Assembly: GCA_947471745.1 (NCBI GenBank)
Contig: CANJKZ010000169.1
Location: 4,118,501-4,182,500, forward strand
Direction of reading: 5' to 3'
From: Closterium sp. Naga37s-1
Lineage: Eukaryota; Streptophyta; Zygnematophyceae; Desmidiales; Closteriaceae
Length of the DNA: 64,000 nt
Shown here one piece after another: positions 10,846 to 21,794 of this stretch. The notes below the pieces were generated by a model. The model made no database searches and was not told the origin of the DNA. It saw only the letters and a program-made list of their open reading frames with translations. The translations under genes and the position numbers were made by a program. Position 1 is the first letter of the stretch, and each line of letters begins with the position of its first letter.

Positions 10846-11690
10846 ATGCGCGGCCGGCTTCGCGCGACCTTTGCATGGTGGAGCTCATGGTGCTCAAGTA
10901 GCCTTGTCCTCTCCGTCATAGCCAAAGGCTATTGGTTGCCATGGAGCCACGGCCCACCGCAACCCTTCCACGATCGCAACCATGTCGGGGCGAACACGCA
11001 TGCCACGTTCACACGTACTGCCGTACAAGAACTCACAGAGACCAGAGCGGCAGTTCCGATGGCCGCAAAGGAGCTTGCTTGCATAAGTCCGCTCAACGTG
11101 GTCGAGGAAAAAGACAAATGCAGGCTCATTCTGGATCTGAGGAAAGTCAACGCTCACTTAATTGTCCCAAAGTTCAAGTACGAGGGGCTTAACCGGGTGG
11201 CCGACCTGGCACGCGCTGGGGACTGGATGTTCTTCATCGACCTTAAATCCGGTTATCACCACATCGACATCCACCCCTCGTGCTGGAAGTTCCTTGGATT
11301 CGAATTTGGTGGACGCACATACGCATTTCGACCCTGCCATTCGGACTCGCCACAGCTACATTCGTCTTCACGCAACTCATCAAGCAACTTGCCCAGCGTT
11401 GGCGAGAACAGGGCATCCGAGTAGTGCCATACGTGGATGACATTTTATTTCTCTGTCAGTCAAAGGCCCATGCGCAAGCTACCTTGCCAGCGCGTAATAT
11501 TGGACCTCAAAGCAGCGGGGCTGGTGATAAACGCGAAGAAATCGCAGCTCTCAACATCGCAACACCTTTGATTTTTTGGTGTCGATTTGGACACCGACAC
11601 CGGCCGATTCTCCATCGGTCCCGACCGACGAGCCGCGCTACATGCAACCATCCGGAACCTCCTAAGTGCAAGCAAGGCATGCAGACCAGT
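10846..11690 (+). pseudogene. DIRS/PAT reverse transcriptase, frameshifted and cut by copia-B
   Basis: The first frame (to about 11330) carries RLILDLRKVNAHL, PKFKYEGL and FFIDLKSGYHHIDI, which is RT motif A with its catalytic Asp and the DIRS-typical KFKYEGL signature. A frameshift at about 11330 moves to the frame of LPFGLATATFVFTQL (motif B) and PYVDDILF (motif C, both catalytic Asp present). A second shift or stop near 11560 leads to GVDLDTDTGRFS. The frame then breaks at 11690, where copia-B is inserted; it resumes at 18953. RT copies the element RNA into DNA. The catalytic residues are present but the frame is broken. Confidence 0.8.
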
Positions 11691-11779
11691 TGTTAGAATT
11701 GAGAAGGAAAGAATGATTGAATTAGCAAGCAGGTGTACCCCACTATAGCCTACACTGACTATGTCATATAAGTTTGACA
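11691..11779 (-). repeat. copia-B 3' LTR (89 bp, internally deleted)
   Basis: Matches the 132-bp partner at 18821 except for loss of 43 bp, which removes one arm and the loop of the LTR stem. The adjoining ACCCCCAAAG, read on the minus strand, is the polypurine tract. Confidence 0.9.
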
Positions 11780-12164
11780 GACCCCCAAAGGCAAAGTGGG
11801 GGAGAACAAGAGGTCACAAGACCAGTCAAGAAAAGCAAAGCAAGCTCAGGGTGGATCACGACGTCACCACGCATTCTGAGCACAAGCAAATGGCCACAAG
11901 GCCAGTTCACATGCAGAGTTATATAAAGGAGAACAAGCAGTACAGTGATCACAACCTAGCAAGTATAAGCATGCAGGTATATGTATAGAGATCACAGTAC
12001 AAGCAAAGTCAAGAAGTGAGCAAGTGAGGCCAAGTAGGCACAAGGCCTATAACAGTACAGAAACGCTGATGATCACAAGGCTGGAGTGCCTTGGTGAAGA
12101 CATCAGCTCTGTTGGCTTCAGAGGCCACGTAGACAAGACGAAGCTGACCACGCTCCTGCAACTC

Positions 12165-12563
12165 TCAAGCAAGGAAGTAGCGCAGAGCGATGTGCTTCGT
12201 TCTGTGCTCCAGTCTGTGCTCCTGACACAAGGAAATCATGGCCTTGTTGTCGACGTATAGAACTGGAGGAGAACGAGGCGGCTCGCCCAAGTCGGTCAGC
12301 AGGTAGGTGAGCCAGCGTAACTCCTGTGCAGCCATGGCCCCTGCGTAGATCTCAGCCTCACAACTGGAGCTGAGAACAGAAGACGAGCGGGTAGACCGCC
12401 ACGAAACAGAGCCGGAGCCAAGGCTGAAGGTGTAACCCTGTGACGACCGCTGCGTAGCCAAGTCGTCAACCCAAGAAGCGTCTGCGTGACCAGTGAGGAC
12501 AACTCGAGCCCGTCCTCCAAGCACGAGCCCCATACCCAATGTACTGCACAAGTAGCGCATCAC
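12165..12563 (-). pseudogene. copia-B RNase H fragment
   Basis: Minus-strand frame with LTGHADASWVDD, SSCEAEIYAGAMA and LYVDNKAMISL, the D, E and D residues of a copia-type RNase H that removes the RNA strand from RNA:DNA hybrids. The frame is closed at 12165 before the usual C-terminus and is displaced from the RT frame, so this is a frameshifted piece of the polyprotein. Confidence 0.85.
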
Positions 12564-12578
12564 CCTCTTAGCGGCCTT

Positions 12579-14088
12579 CTAGTGCTCTGGTCGGTGTCTC
12601 CCGGGCGCAACGTAGCGAGCCAGGATGCTAAGAGGGTAAGTGAGGTCAGGCCGAGTGCAGGTCATCAGGTACATGAGGCAGCCCACAAGCTCTGGATACG
12701 GGCCACTCGGTTCTACGGACTCATCCGAAGGCAGAGCTGAGAGCGAGTGACCGGTAGGCAGAGGAGTGGCCTGTGGCGAGGAGTACTCGAAGCCGAAGCG
12801 CTGAAGGACCTGCTGCACCATGTGTGACTGAGTCAAGGTAATGGTGCGCCGTGCTCTGTCCTGGGTGATCTGCAAGCCTAGATAGCTGCGCACCCAGGTC
12901 TGTGCAGGTGTGTCTCTTCTGCAGCTCCGACTTCACGTGGGCCAGTCCAGCAGTGTCAGCAGTGGCAAAGACCAAGTCGTCGACGTACACGAGGATGTAG
13001 AACGGCGGCAGAGAAGTGTCGGTGCGTAGAAACAGTGACGGGTCAGCAGTAGAAGGTGCAAACCCAAGAGCCGCAAGAGTCGTCCTCAGTGTGTCGTGCC
13101 ACTCACGAGGCACCTGGCGGAGACCGTAGACTGGCCGTCGGAGGCTGCACTGGGTACCAGCAGGAAAAGACCCAGTGAAGCCCGGTGGGCGGCGCAGCCA
13201 GATCTCCTCGTGCAGGCTGCCCTGTAGGAAAGCAGTGCTGAAGTCAAGAGAGTGAAGCTCGTAGTCACGCTGAGCGGGGACGTGCAGCAGAACCTGAAGA
13301 GTGGTCATCTTCGGGGTGGGAGAGAAGGTCTGGAAGAAGTCAACTCCCTGTCGCTGACTGAAGCCACGTGCAACGTAACGCGCCTTGAAGACAGGCGGAG
13401 AACCCGGCGGCCGCTTCACCCTGAAAATCCACATGCCACTGACGATGTTTGCCCCAGGTGGGGGAACCTCGTCAACGTAAGTGCCTGTGGACTTCCAGGA
13501 TGCCATCTTTGCGTCCATGGCTGTCTGCCACTGAGAGGAGTAGGGACCCTCAATCGCCTTTGCGTAAATGCGCGGGGTCGGGATGTCTGGTGCATCCGGG
13601 TCTCCCTCATGTGCAATCAGTATGGACACGAGATGAGGTACAGCACCTGCAAAGCACTCAAAGTCCTCCTGCCTGTCCTCAAGGACGTCCGTGCCAAGAG
13701 CACACTCACCCCAGACGGACGGAGGACAGACAGACTCGGACTCAGCAACAAGACTAGCAGCGTAGTCTAGACGACAGGCGGCAGCAAAGTCAACAAGCTC
13801 AGCAACTAGGGCAGACGCAACAGTGGACTCAAACGAAGGGTCAGTGACAACAGTAGCGAGAAGACGCGTGACAGTAGGACTGGCAGCACGAGCAAGGTCT
13901 GACGGCGGGTCAGCAACGTCAGGAAGAGAGGACGCAGGAGGAGACGGCAGAGGGGCACGCTGTGGAGCAGTGGAAGGACGAAGTGTCATCTGGTGCGTGC
14001 CTGGGACAGCAGGAGGACGCTGACGTGGAACACGACGACCAGTGCGAACAGCGCGAACAGGCGACGCATGACGAGACTCAGGCGACAC
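12579..14088 (-). pseudogene. copia-B reverse transcriptase, frameshifted
   Basis: From 14088 leftward: a region of about 160 residues with VLEDRQEDFECF, then the copia RT start (WQTAMDAKMASWKSTGTY), FKARYVARGFSQRQGVDF, LHSLDFSTAFLQGSL (motif A) and YILVYVDDLVFA (motif C with intact YVDD). A frameshift near 12890, just after the DLG of motif D, moves to the frame 12579-12893 (SYLGLQITQDRARRTI). Another break separates this from RNase H at 12563. Catalytic residues are present but the reading frame is not continuous. Confidence 0.88.
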
Positions 14089-14168
14089 AGGACGAGACTC
14101 AGTCTCACGACGCTCCGTAAGACCCCTAGTCGGCCCAGAGTAAGGAGAAGGACCAGGCAGTGGAGAGG

Positions 14169-15301
14169 CTAGTTGTAACTGCGACTGCGATTGTACAGGC
14201 TGTGGACACAGTAATGGAGGAGTAGGACCAGTAGAAGGCGGGAGACCAAGAACCTGCTGAAGGAGGGGAACGAATTACGGCCGTGGCCGCGCAGCGCCTC
14301 CTGAACCAGCTGAGACAGCACCAGTACCTCCAGCGCTAGGGTCTCCAATTTTAACTCCCTCAGCACCGCCAGCTCCAGCACCAGCAGCACCTCCAGCAGC
14401 AACAGCTCCAACTCCTGCAGCACCACCAGCTCCAGCAGCTCCAGTACCTCCAGTACGAGCACCTGCGGGACCTGCGGCTCCAGCACCTCCAGCAGCTCCA
14501 GCACCAGCAGTACCTCCAGCAGCTCCAGCTCCAGCAGCTCCAGTACCTCCAGTACGAGCACCTCCGGGACCAGCGACTCCAACACCTCCAGTAGCTCCAG
14601 CACCAGCAGTACCTCCAGCAGCTCCAGCTCTAGCAGCTCCAATACTCCCAGTACGAGCACCTCCGGGACCAGCGACTCCAGCACCTCCTGCACCTCCAGC
14701 ACCAGCAGTACCTCCAGTAGCTCCAGCTCCAGTAGCACCTCCAGCGGTAGGCCCCCCAGGTCCAGCAGCATGGCTACAGCGCCGAGCTTACCACTCGCGT
14801 AGCTACTGTGGAGAGAGGGGCTCCCGCCGTGACAAGACACCCTTATGACCTCCAGACTCAGTATGCTCAGGCTCAGCACCCCCAGGCTCAGCACGCTCAG
14901 GCTCAGCACCCCCAGACTCAGCACCCCCAGTCTCAGCACCCCCAGGCTCCGCACGCTTTGGCTCAGCACCCCCAGGCTCCGCACCCTCAGACTCAGCAAC
15001 CCCAGGCTCAGCACCCCCAGGCCCCGCACCCGCAGGCTCAGCACCCCTAGCAGCACCAGAGTCGACAGCTACCTTGACAGGCTCGACAGGGTCTACCTGG
15101 GACACACCTGAGGGGGCAGGACCCTGAGGGGGGAGGGGGTCTACCGGAGGAGCACCTGGTGCTAGGAAGAGCGGCGGGAGGGGGAGAGGGGCAGTGCGGT
15201 AGGGAAAGAGACGGTAGTAAGATACCGAGTCGTCAAACGTGACGTCCTGAGAGGACAGAACACGACGCGAGGTGGGGTGGTAAAACTGCCACCCATGCGG
15301 G
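14169..15301 (-). pseudogene. copia-B integrase-RT linker, repetitive coding region
   Basis: Minus-strand frame after a +1 C-run shift at about 15305 carries the end of integrase (WQFYHPTSRRVLSSQDV) and then a proline- and glycine-rich linker of near-identical GGAEPGGAESGGAE units (about 14860-15060) and a Ser/Thr/Gly-rich tract (14290-14760). The linker is repeat-driven and differs in length in every copia copy of this window. Confidence 0.75.
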
Positions 15302-17584
15302 TCAGGGGGGGAAGCCAAGGAAGACGCAGGGAACAGCACGGGAGGACAGCTTGTCCGTGGAAGAATCGCGGACAAAAGCTCGAGATCCCCAGACACGGAA
15401 CACAGACGCATCGCCAACCTTCCCCGTCCACCGCAGAGTAGGTGTGGTCTCCAGCAAGGAGACACGAGGCTGAAGGTTGATCTGATGCGCAGTGTACTGA
15501 ACCGCGATCGGCCACAGAAAATGGGGAGCAGCCGCATGGATCATGGACGTACGAGCGACGTCCATGACCATGCCAATGCGGCGCTCAGCAATCCCATTTT
15601 GCTGTGGGGAGGCCGGAAGCGTGAACGTCTGGCGGATGCCCTCCGCACGACAGAAAGCCCTCAGAAGGTCGGAGGAAAACTCACCACCTCTGTCTGAGTG
15701 CAGACGCAGAACAGGAAGGTCCGAGCCGAAAATCTCGCTGAGCTGGCGACGGGCAGCGCGGGTCCAGTCGATCAACACCTCAGTGACTTCACCCTTGCGG
15801 CGCAAGGGGAAGACTGTGGTGTAACGCGAGTAGTCGTCAACGACCAGCAGGAAGTAACGCTCGTGACCCTGTCCACGGACGCGGGCTGGGCCCCACACGT
15901 CCCTGTGGAGAGTCTGCAGGGGAGCCTCTGTCGGAGGGAACTCGGAGGAGTGAGGAGCGGCGCGCTGCTGGCCCTCGACACACGGAACACAGGTAGGGGC
16001 AGGCCCCGGAGGAAGGGGAGGGAGGGACCGGGGGAGACCAGAGACAAGGGTACGGGAGGCCATACCTCGAAGACGAGGCAGGGAGGGGTGACCAAGGCGG
16101 TGGTGCCAAAGGAGAGTCTCGTGTGACAGAGGGCGACACGAGCAGGGGGCAGACGCCGGACTAGACCTGGACGCGGCAGCAAACACCTGACCAGACGCGG
16201 CTACCTGACCAGACGCAATAACCGGAGGAGAAGCAGTAGTCACTGTGTACAGGCTCGACCCAGGCCGACGGGTGAACGTGGCCAGGTGGCGGCCCGTCCG
16301 AGAGCAAGTGCAGTGTGTCACACGCTGACCTCCAGGGGTGAACTGGTCAACCCACACGTCCTGGAGGTCAGCTCCACTCACCAAGTTCGTAGAGAAAGAG
16401 GGGAGGTGGAGTCCCGACAGTAAGCCCGACGGGGCTGCAGGACACGGTAGAACCGTGGAGGAGTGCGCAAGGACTGGGCCCCCAGAGGGGTCAGCCAGGG
16501 AGACTGCAACCGGCCGACTGAGCGGCGTGAGTGTGGTGCTGTTGCGAAAGAAGGAGCCCGAAGCACCTGAGTCAAGTGTGAAGGTGTGCAAGGCCTCAGT
16601 AGGTGCAGTACCAGAGAGAGCAGACTCACCAGCACCTGGAGCAGCAGACTCACTAGCACCTGGAGCAGCAGACTCACTAGTACCTAGAGCAGCAGCCTCA
16701 ATGCCCGGGTCGGGCGGAACACACAGGTAACAGTCACCCTCAGCACTATCAGTCACAGCATACATGGCAGCAAGGATAGCATCAAAATCAAGATCAAAGA
16801 TAGCAACATTCTGCTTAAGCAGATCACCCCAGCGAGGGAGCTCAGCGCCGTCAGGAAACTGGGCGCGCCAGGCGTCAGTCAGGCGACCGAAGCAGTGCTG
16901 TGAAGTGTGGGGCAGTCCGCACGTCTCCCCACGGCGCGCGCCGGTGCGAAGAACGTAAGTACAGGGACCAGCACCCACAGACCTCCCACGCCCAGCGTAC
17001 CACTCACGAAGCTGCTGGGGCGACAGGGTCTCACGGGAACGCGGCTGCTGCTGGCGCTGGCTACCGCTAAAGCCTCCACGCTGCGCGGCTCCACCTCGAC
17101 CAGCACCACCGCCGCCGCCACCTCCACCGCCGCTGCCGCTGCCTCCACCACCCCCACCGCCGCCACCAACGCCCCCACTCCCGCCACCACCCCCACCTCC
17201 ACCGCCACCCCCTCCGCCTCCTCCACCGCCTCCACCGCCGCCCCCACCGTCCCCTCCACCACCCTTGCCCCCCTTGCCCTTGCCGTAGCGGCTACTCCCA
17301 CTAGGGGCAGACGCAGCCCCGACCTCCTCAGTGCCAACGAGGTCGACAGCAGCAGCAGAAGCAACAGAGGGGAGAAGGGGGACGGGGGAACACCCCTCAA
17401 AGAAAGGGGCGCGAGGGTCGCCGCAAGAAGCACCTACAGCAACGATACTCTTCTCAGCTGCAGTGAGGCGCTCCTCTAGCAGGTCGACGGTGAGCTCGGT
17501 GGGGCAAAGGGAGAGAAAGTGGTCCCTGACTGAAGAAAGGGAGTCAGGGAGACGGGTGACTAGGTAGTAGAGGGTGATGTACAT
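15302..17584 (-). pseudogene. copia-B Gag C-terminus, protease and integrase
   Basis: Minus-strand frame. It contains the end of the Gag domain, a long Gly-rich stretch (about 17090-17270), a cysteine module CTYVLRTGARRGETC then GLPHTSQHC (CX13CX3HX4C), the protease motif LDSGASGSFF, the pre-integrase module WHHRLGHPSLPRLRG, and the integrase core with DVWGP, LHSDRGGEFSS and SPQQNGIAERR (D, D, E all present). It stops at 15302 because of an extra C in a C-run. Protease matures the polyprotein; integrase inserts the cDNA. Confidence 0.88.
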
Positions 17585-18057
17585 GGGGGGGGGGGGTTCT
17601 TGGCACAGAACTCAGTGGGAAGCACAGCGCGGTAGCGGGCGTCACTAGTGCGGAGGTGAGTAATGAGGTCAGCGACTGTGGCAAAGGCGGCTAGGTCATG
17701 GAACAGGTACGGCAGCATGAGGCGGCTGAGGGTAGCAGTGGCAGGGGAGGAGTAGCGCGCTACTACAGCGTCGTACAAAAACTGAGCAGTCTTGTACTGG
17801 CCAAAGTGCGCGCGCTCAGCAGACGGCAGGTGACTACGAACAGCAAGGCGAGCAACAGCGTCACGAGTAGTCCACTGCGAGCGAACCGTACTGTCAGCAG
17901 TGGCAGCAGGTGCAGGAGAGACACCGGACGTGTAATCGAAAAGGGAGACTCCGTCCTTAGAGTCGCACTGAAGAAAGAGCTGTAGGTCGTCTACCCAAAC
18001 GTCGAAGTCAACCGCACGACCCTCAGCATCAAAGGTAAGAACAGTGGGACTAGCCAT
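17560..18057 (-). pseudogene. copia-B Gag N-terminal (UBN2-like) domain
   Basis: ATG at 18057 gives MASPTVLTFDAEGRAVDF, followed by VWVDDLQLFLQCD and YDAVVARYSSPATATLSRL, the pattern of copia Gag (UBN2/retrotrans_gag) domains. A run of 12 G (17585-17596), against 10 in copia-D, throws it out of frame with the following protease-integrase frame. Confidence 0.85.
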
Positions 18058-18059
18058 GG

Positions 18060-18770
18060 CGGCAGTAGCAGCAGTAGCAGCAGAAGCAGCAGTAGCAGCA
18101 GGAGCAGCGCGGGCAGGGCAGTGCGGCTCAGTAGGGCGGCGCGGCTCGGTAGGGCGGCGCGGCTCGGCTGGGCGGCGCGGCTCGGTAGGGCGGCGCGGGT
18201 GCTTACCAGGGGCGGGTGCAGGGCAGGGCCGCAGCTGGCGGTTAGGTCAGGGCCGCGACTGGGGCAGCTGTAGGGTAGGGCCGCGACGAGGCGGCGGCAG
18301 AGCAGGGCCGCGACAGGGCGGCAGCAGGGTAGGGCCGCGACTGGGCGGCGGTAGAGCAGGGCCGCGACGAGCGGCTGAGGGCAGGGCCGCGATGAGTGGC
18401 GGCAGGGCAGAGGCCGCGACGGGCGGCGAGGTCAGGGCCGCGACGAGGGGCGGCAGACCAGGGCCGCGATGGGCGGCGAGGTCAGGCCGCGACGGGCGGC
18501 AAGGCAGGGCCGCGGGTGGCGGCAGGGAAGGGCCGCGACGAGACGGCGAGGTCAGGGCCGCGACGAGACGGCGAGGTCATGGCCGCGACGAGGCGGCGAC
18601 AGGGCAGGGCCGCGACGGGCGGCTAGGTCAGGGCCGCGACGGGCGACAGGGCAGGGCCGCGACGGGCCGAGAAGGCAGGGCCGCGACGGGCGGCACTAGG
18701 GCAGGGCGCGCGACGGCGCAGGTGAGGCAGGCGCAAGGCGCGCTTCGGGCAGGGCAGGAAAAAAAAATCG
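18060..18770 (-). repeat. copia-B GC-rich leader repeats
   Basis: Between PBS and Gag lies about 700 bp of degenerate tandem GGGCCGCGACGGGCGGC-type units (roughly 17-35 bp). Similar but non-identical leaders occur in the other three copia copies. Open plus-strand frames rich in Arg/Gly here are artefacts of the repeat. Confidence 0.85.
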
Positions 18771-18805
18771 TGGTGGGCCCTAAAAAAAACGTTCCCACTA
18801 GGGAA

Positions 18806-18820
18806 CCTGCTCTGAAACCA
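18806..18820 (-). other. copia-B primer binding site
   Basis: Read on the minus strand directly after the 5' LTR: TGGTTTCAGAGCAGG, one base off the TGGTATCAGAGC complementary to the 3' end of plant initiator-methionine tRNA. Confidence 0.85.
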
Positions 18821-18952
18821 TGTTAGAATTGTGAAGGAAAGAATTATTGAATTAGCAAGCAGGTGGGTACAAGTAGGAAAACCTAAAAGTGTTGTACCCC
18901 ATATTGACTACCCCACTACAGCCTACACAGACTATGTCATATAAGTTTGACA
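18821..18952 (-). repeat. copia-B 5' LTR (132 bp)
   Basis: Starts TGTTAGAATT and ends TTTGACA on the plus strand. It contains the pair GGGTACAA...TTGTACCC, able to form an 8-bp stem. Confidence 0.92.
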
Positions 18953-19971
18953 CCGGTCCCCGTCCGTCATGTGGCCAGAATCACAGGCATGCTCGCCTCA
19001 ATGAGTGTCGCACTAGGCGTGACAGCTCGCGCATTCAGCCACGCCATGTTACAAGTGATCAACGAAGTGCCGTCATGGAAAAGCAGTGTGATCGTCTCCC
19101 CATCTGCACCTGAGGAGCTCCACTGCTGGCGCTAAGAGTTTGATCGATTTAACGGTGCACCATTTCACGTCCGAAACAGCTACGACGTTGTAATCCATGT
19201 GGACGCCAGCTCTCACGGTTGGGGCGCCACCCCGACCACGTTTCCGGGCGGCCTCGAAGAAGCCAGTGCAACCATGCCAGAGCCGCTACGAGCAACGTCC
19301 AGCACGAGACGGGAGATTGAAGGCGTCTTTTGGGCAATCCAAACGTATGCAAACAAGATCCATAAAAAGCACGGTCTCGTGCGGGTGGACAACCAAGGTG
19401 TATTCTTCATCCTGCGCAAAGGCGGCTCTCGCAACCCCGACCTCACCATGGCCTGCAAGAGCATCATACGAACATGCATGGAGCTCGGCACGCGCTTGAT
19501 CATCGAATGGATTCCCCGCGAACTCAACTCATACGCTGACGAGCTTTCCAAAATTGTTGATCACGACGACTACTCGTTGAAGACGCAATGGTTCCGCCTC
19601 TTAGAACGTCGTTGGGGTCCCCATTCCATCGACCTTTTTGCAAACTCCCGCACACCCAGCTATCGCGCTTCTGCACAAAGATCCCTCACCCAGACGCCTT
19701 CGCAATTGATGCATTTTCGCTCGCATGGACAGGCGAAAATGGTTTCGCGTTCCCCCGGCCCAAATTGGTCACCGCCGTCCTCCACCACGCACAACGCACC
19801 CACGCATCACTCACAATGATAGTTCCGCACTGGCCGGGCACAAGCTGGTGGCCACTCCTACAACCCTCCCCATGCACGTGGGCGTCACACATCCATGCGC
19901 ACATCCCTCTGACACACGGAAGCCAATGCTTAGCTGCAGGGACACATTCCACTGCCTTCTCAGGCACATGA
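18953..19971 (+). pseudogene. DIRS/PAT RNase H and pol C-terminus
   Basis: Resumes the DIRS pol after copia-B. VIHVDASSHGWGAT is the first RNase H Asp region; EIEGVFWAIQTYA and VRVDNQGVFFIL supply the Glu and second Asp; ELNSYADELSK the last Asp. The conserved DIRS tail WGPHSIDLFANSRTP follows. A frameshift at about 19660 leads to DAFAIDAFSLAWTGENGFAF and IVPHWPGTSWWPLL, which are typical of the end of DIRS-type pol. A stop occurs at 19132 (CGCTAAGAG) between thumb and RNase H. No methyltransferase domain follows. Confidence 0.8.
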
Positions 19972-20033
19972 TTACCGCACAGCCCAATCATAGCACTCCG
20001 AGTGGTATTTGACTAATTCATAACTTCTCCGCC

Positions 20034-21222
20034 TTGTGTTCATATTTTCTCCCAAAGCTACACGACCAGCTGATTAACATGATCGCACAGTCTCGTGCAA
20101 ACTCGACGATCCGGACATACGAACCATACTGGACTAAGTTTCGGGCCTTTTGTACAAAGGTGAACCTTCCATTTCTCCCCGCATCCGACATGACCCTCGC
20201 GCTATACCTGGTACACGCAATCCAACGTAAAGCCACCTGTCAGAATCAAGAGACAGGAATGAATGAACTATGAAAGAGTTGGGTACAAGTATGAAACCCT
20301 AAAAGGGGCTGTACCCCATATTGGCTACCCCACTACAGCCTACACATATATAACATGCAGATACTTTGACACCACCCTGTCCGTAGTACAGCTTACGTGC
20401 TCAGCAGTCAGCTTCACCCATCGCATGACTGGGAGCACATGCCCGACGGTCGGGCCATTCACCACACAAGTCCGCGACGTTGCGAAACGCCATTGCCCTC
20501 GCCCTACTCGTCTGAAGGAGCCCGTTTCGATCCAACAAGTTCGAGACATGGCGGCGAGCTACCTGCTGTCTGACAATCCGGCGGAATTTCAGAAAGAGTT
20601 GATCCCTATCCTCATGTATTCGGGATTTCTGCGATACTCCGACCTTGTGGCTATCAAATGGCAAGACATCCAATTCGACGACGATGTCATGTGGATCCTC
20701 ATACCACACTCCTAGACGGATCAGGCCGGTCATGGAACATGGATACCCATTGCGGCAACGGCGGACCCTTGCTGCCCCGAGCGCTGCACCAGATGCTTCA
20801 TCCAACTTTCTGGCTACGGCCTGCACTCGGAGGGGTCGTTGATCCGCGTCTTCGGCCATGCCTCAACCAGCGTGGGCCAGGCGAGGCCACCTTCATACAC
20901 GACGATCCGGAACTGGTGTAAGGAAGATTTCGCAAAGGTTGGGCTTGAAGAGCAGCAGCTCGGCACGCATTCCTTCCGAAAAGGCGCGGCCACAGTGGCA
21001 GCCAACACCGGTGTACCAGACAGAATCTTCAAAAGACTGGGCGGGTGGCGAAGTGACACAGCCAAAGAAATGCACGCCACGCCATACGTCGAACCTCTCA
21101 TCAAGGCATCGCGCATCCTGCAGAACCCGACACTTCCATTGTCTTCGGAGCAACACGCAGAGGCACTCGTACGCAACCGGAAACCCCTGCCGCCCATGTC
21201 TCAGAAGCCTCATTTGCAATGA
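20034..21222 (+). pseudogene. DIRS/PAT tyrosine recombinase (YR), interrupted by a solo LTR and one stop
   Basis: The N-terminal SAM-like core-binding half (SRANSTIRTYEPYWTKFRAF) is followed by the solo LTR 20238-20371. Removing the LTR plus one target duplication (139 bp) leaves the reading frame continuous. The catalytic half has LMYSGFLRYSDLVAIKW (first Arg), LGTHSFRKGAATVAA (H-x-x-R), a GGWRSD element, and a tyrosine in ATPYVE as the candidate nucleophile. A single TAG at 20713-20715 lies between the halves, in place of a Lys by its context (PHS-stop-TDQAGH). The ORF ends at TGA 21220-21222, overlapping the start of B1. YR would join a circular cDNA into the genome. Confidence 0.85.
20238..20371 (-). 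mobile_element. solo copia LTR inside the YR gene (134 bp)
   Basis: TGTCAGAATC...TTTGACA flanked by a perfect 5-bp target duplication CCACC (20233-20237 and 20372-20376). Same LTR superfamily as the full copia copies (GGGTACAA...CTGTACCCC stem, CCCACTACAGCCTACA). Orientation is taken from the similarity to the minus-strand LTRs. Probably left after LTR-LTR recombination. Confidence 0.92.
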
Positions 21223-21261
21223 GAACGATGCCAAATGATAAAAACAAGAAAGCAAGCTTTC
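21213..21261 (+). repeat. split direct repeat B1 of the DIRS/PAT element
   Basis: TTTGCAATGAGAACGATGCC through AGAAAGCAAGCTTTC, continued after the gypsy element at 33735-33739 (TCAAT). It matches B2 at 41381-41433 with one visible mismatch (GAGAACG versus GAGGACG). Confidence 0.85.
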
Positions 21262-21613
21262 TGTAAGGAAATTTCCTTTTCCTTACTTCGCGTCCCTGCT
21301 CAGCGCGTACACCACTGTTCCCACCCACAGCACCCAACAGTAATCCGTTACCACTCGCGACACTCGCTTCGACACCATTCCCGCCACCATTCACGACGCG
21401 ACCCAACCTCACGGTTCGGTTGGTAACCCGCGCTCCGGACCTCCGCCTCGACACTTTCCCAACCTCGGCACCAGGCCCGTCGCGCACCCCATTTTCCACA
21501 CATTACCGTTACCACTGTAGTTTCGCTATATATTCTTCGCTCATGCCTTCGCTCATTGTACTCTTGCTTCGATAGTGCAGTTCTCGTTCGCTCACTCAAT
21601 TGCACTCGTAACA
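21262..21613 (+). repeat. gypsy 5' LTR
   Basis: TGTAAGGAAATTTCC...CTCGTAACA, with a TATATATTC box near 21528 that could be the promoter. Confidence 0.92.
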
Positions 21614-21615
21614 CT

Positions 21616-21628
21616 TGGTATCAGAGCC
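21616..21628 (+). other. gypsy primer binding site
   Basis: TGGTATCAGAGCC, two bases after the LTR, complementary to the 3' end of initiator Met-tRNA. Confidence 0.92.
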
Positions 21629-21794
21629 TACGATCTCTTCTCGGACCGCACCCACACCTTCGCTTCCCCACTATCTCAATTTTTGGGGGGGGTAGACGTC
21701 TCTCAGCGACACAGCACCGCCGCTTGTAGTGCTCTCTCGTAAGCACGCACGGCCACGACCGAGGCTCTCGCTGAGCTTGCCCGACACCCCCACC

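Larger units (their letters stand above)
11691..18952 (-). mobile_element. copia-B: Ty1/copia LTR retrotransposon, minus strand
   Basis: Bounded by LTRs at 11691-11779 and 18821-18952 with TG..CA ends and an imperfect 5-bp target duplication, CCAGT (11686-11690) and CCGGT (18953-18957). Internal order on the minus strand is PBS, GC-rich leader, Gag, protease, integrase, linker, RT, RNase H, polypurine tract. Domain order PR-INT-RT-RH defines copia. It splits the DIRS RT from its RNase H. At least four frameshifts make it defective. Confidence 0.9.

Noticed and set aside
18044..18826. Gly/Arg-rich protein overlapping the copia-B leader
   Set aside because: Opposite-strand reading of the GGGCCGCGACGGGCGGC leader repeat.
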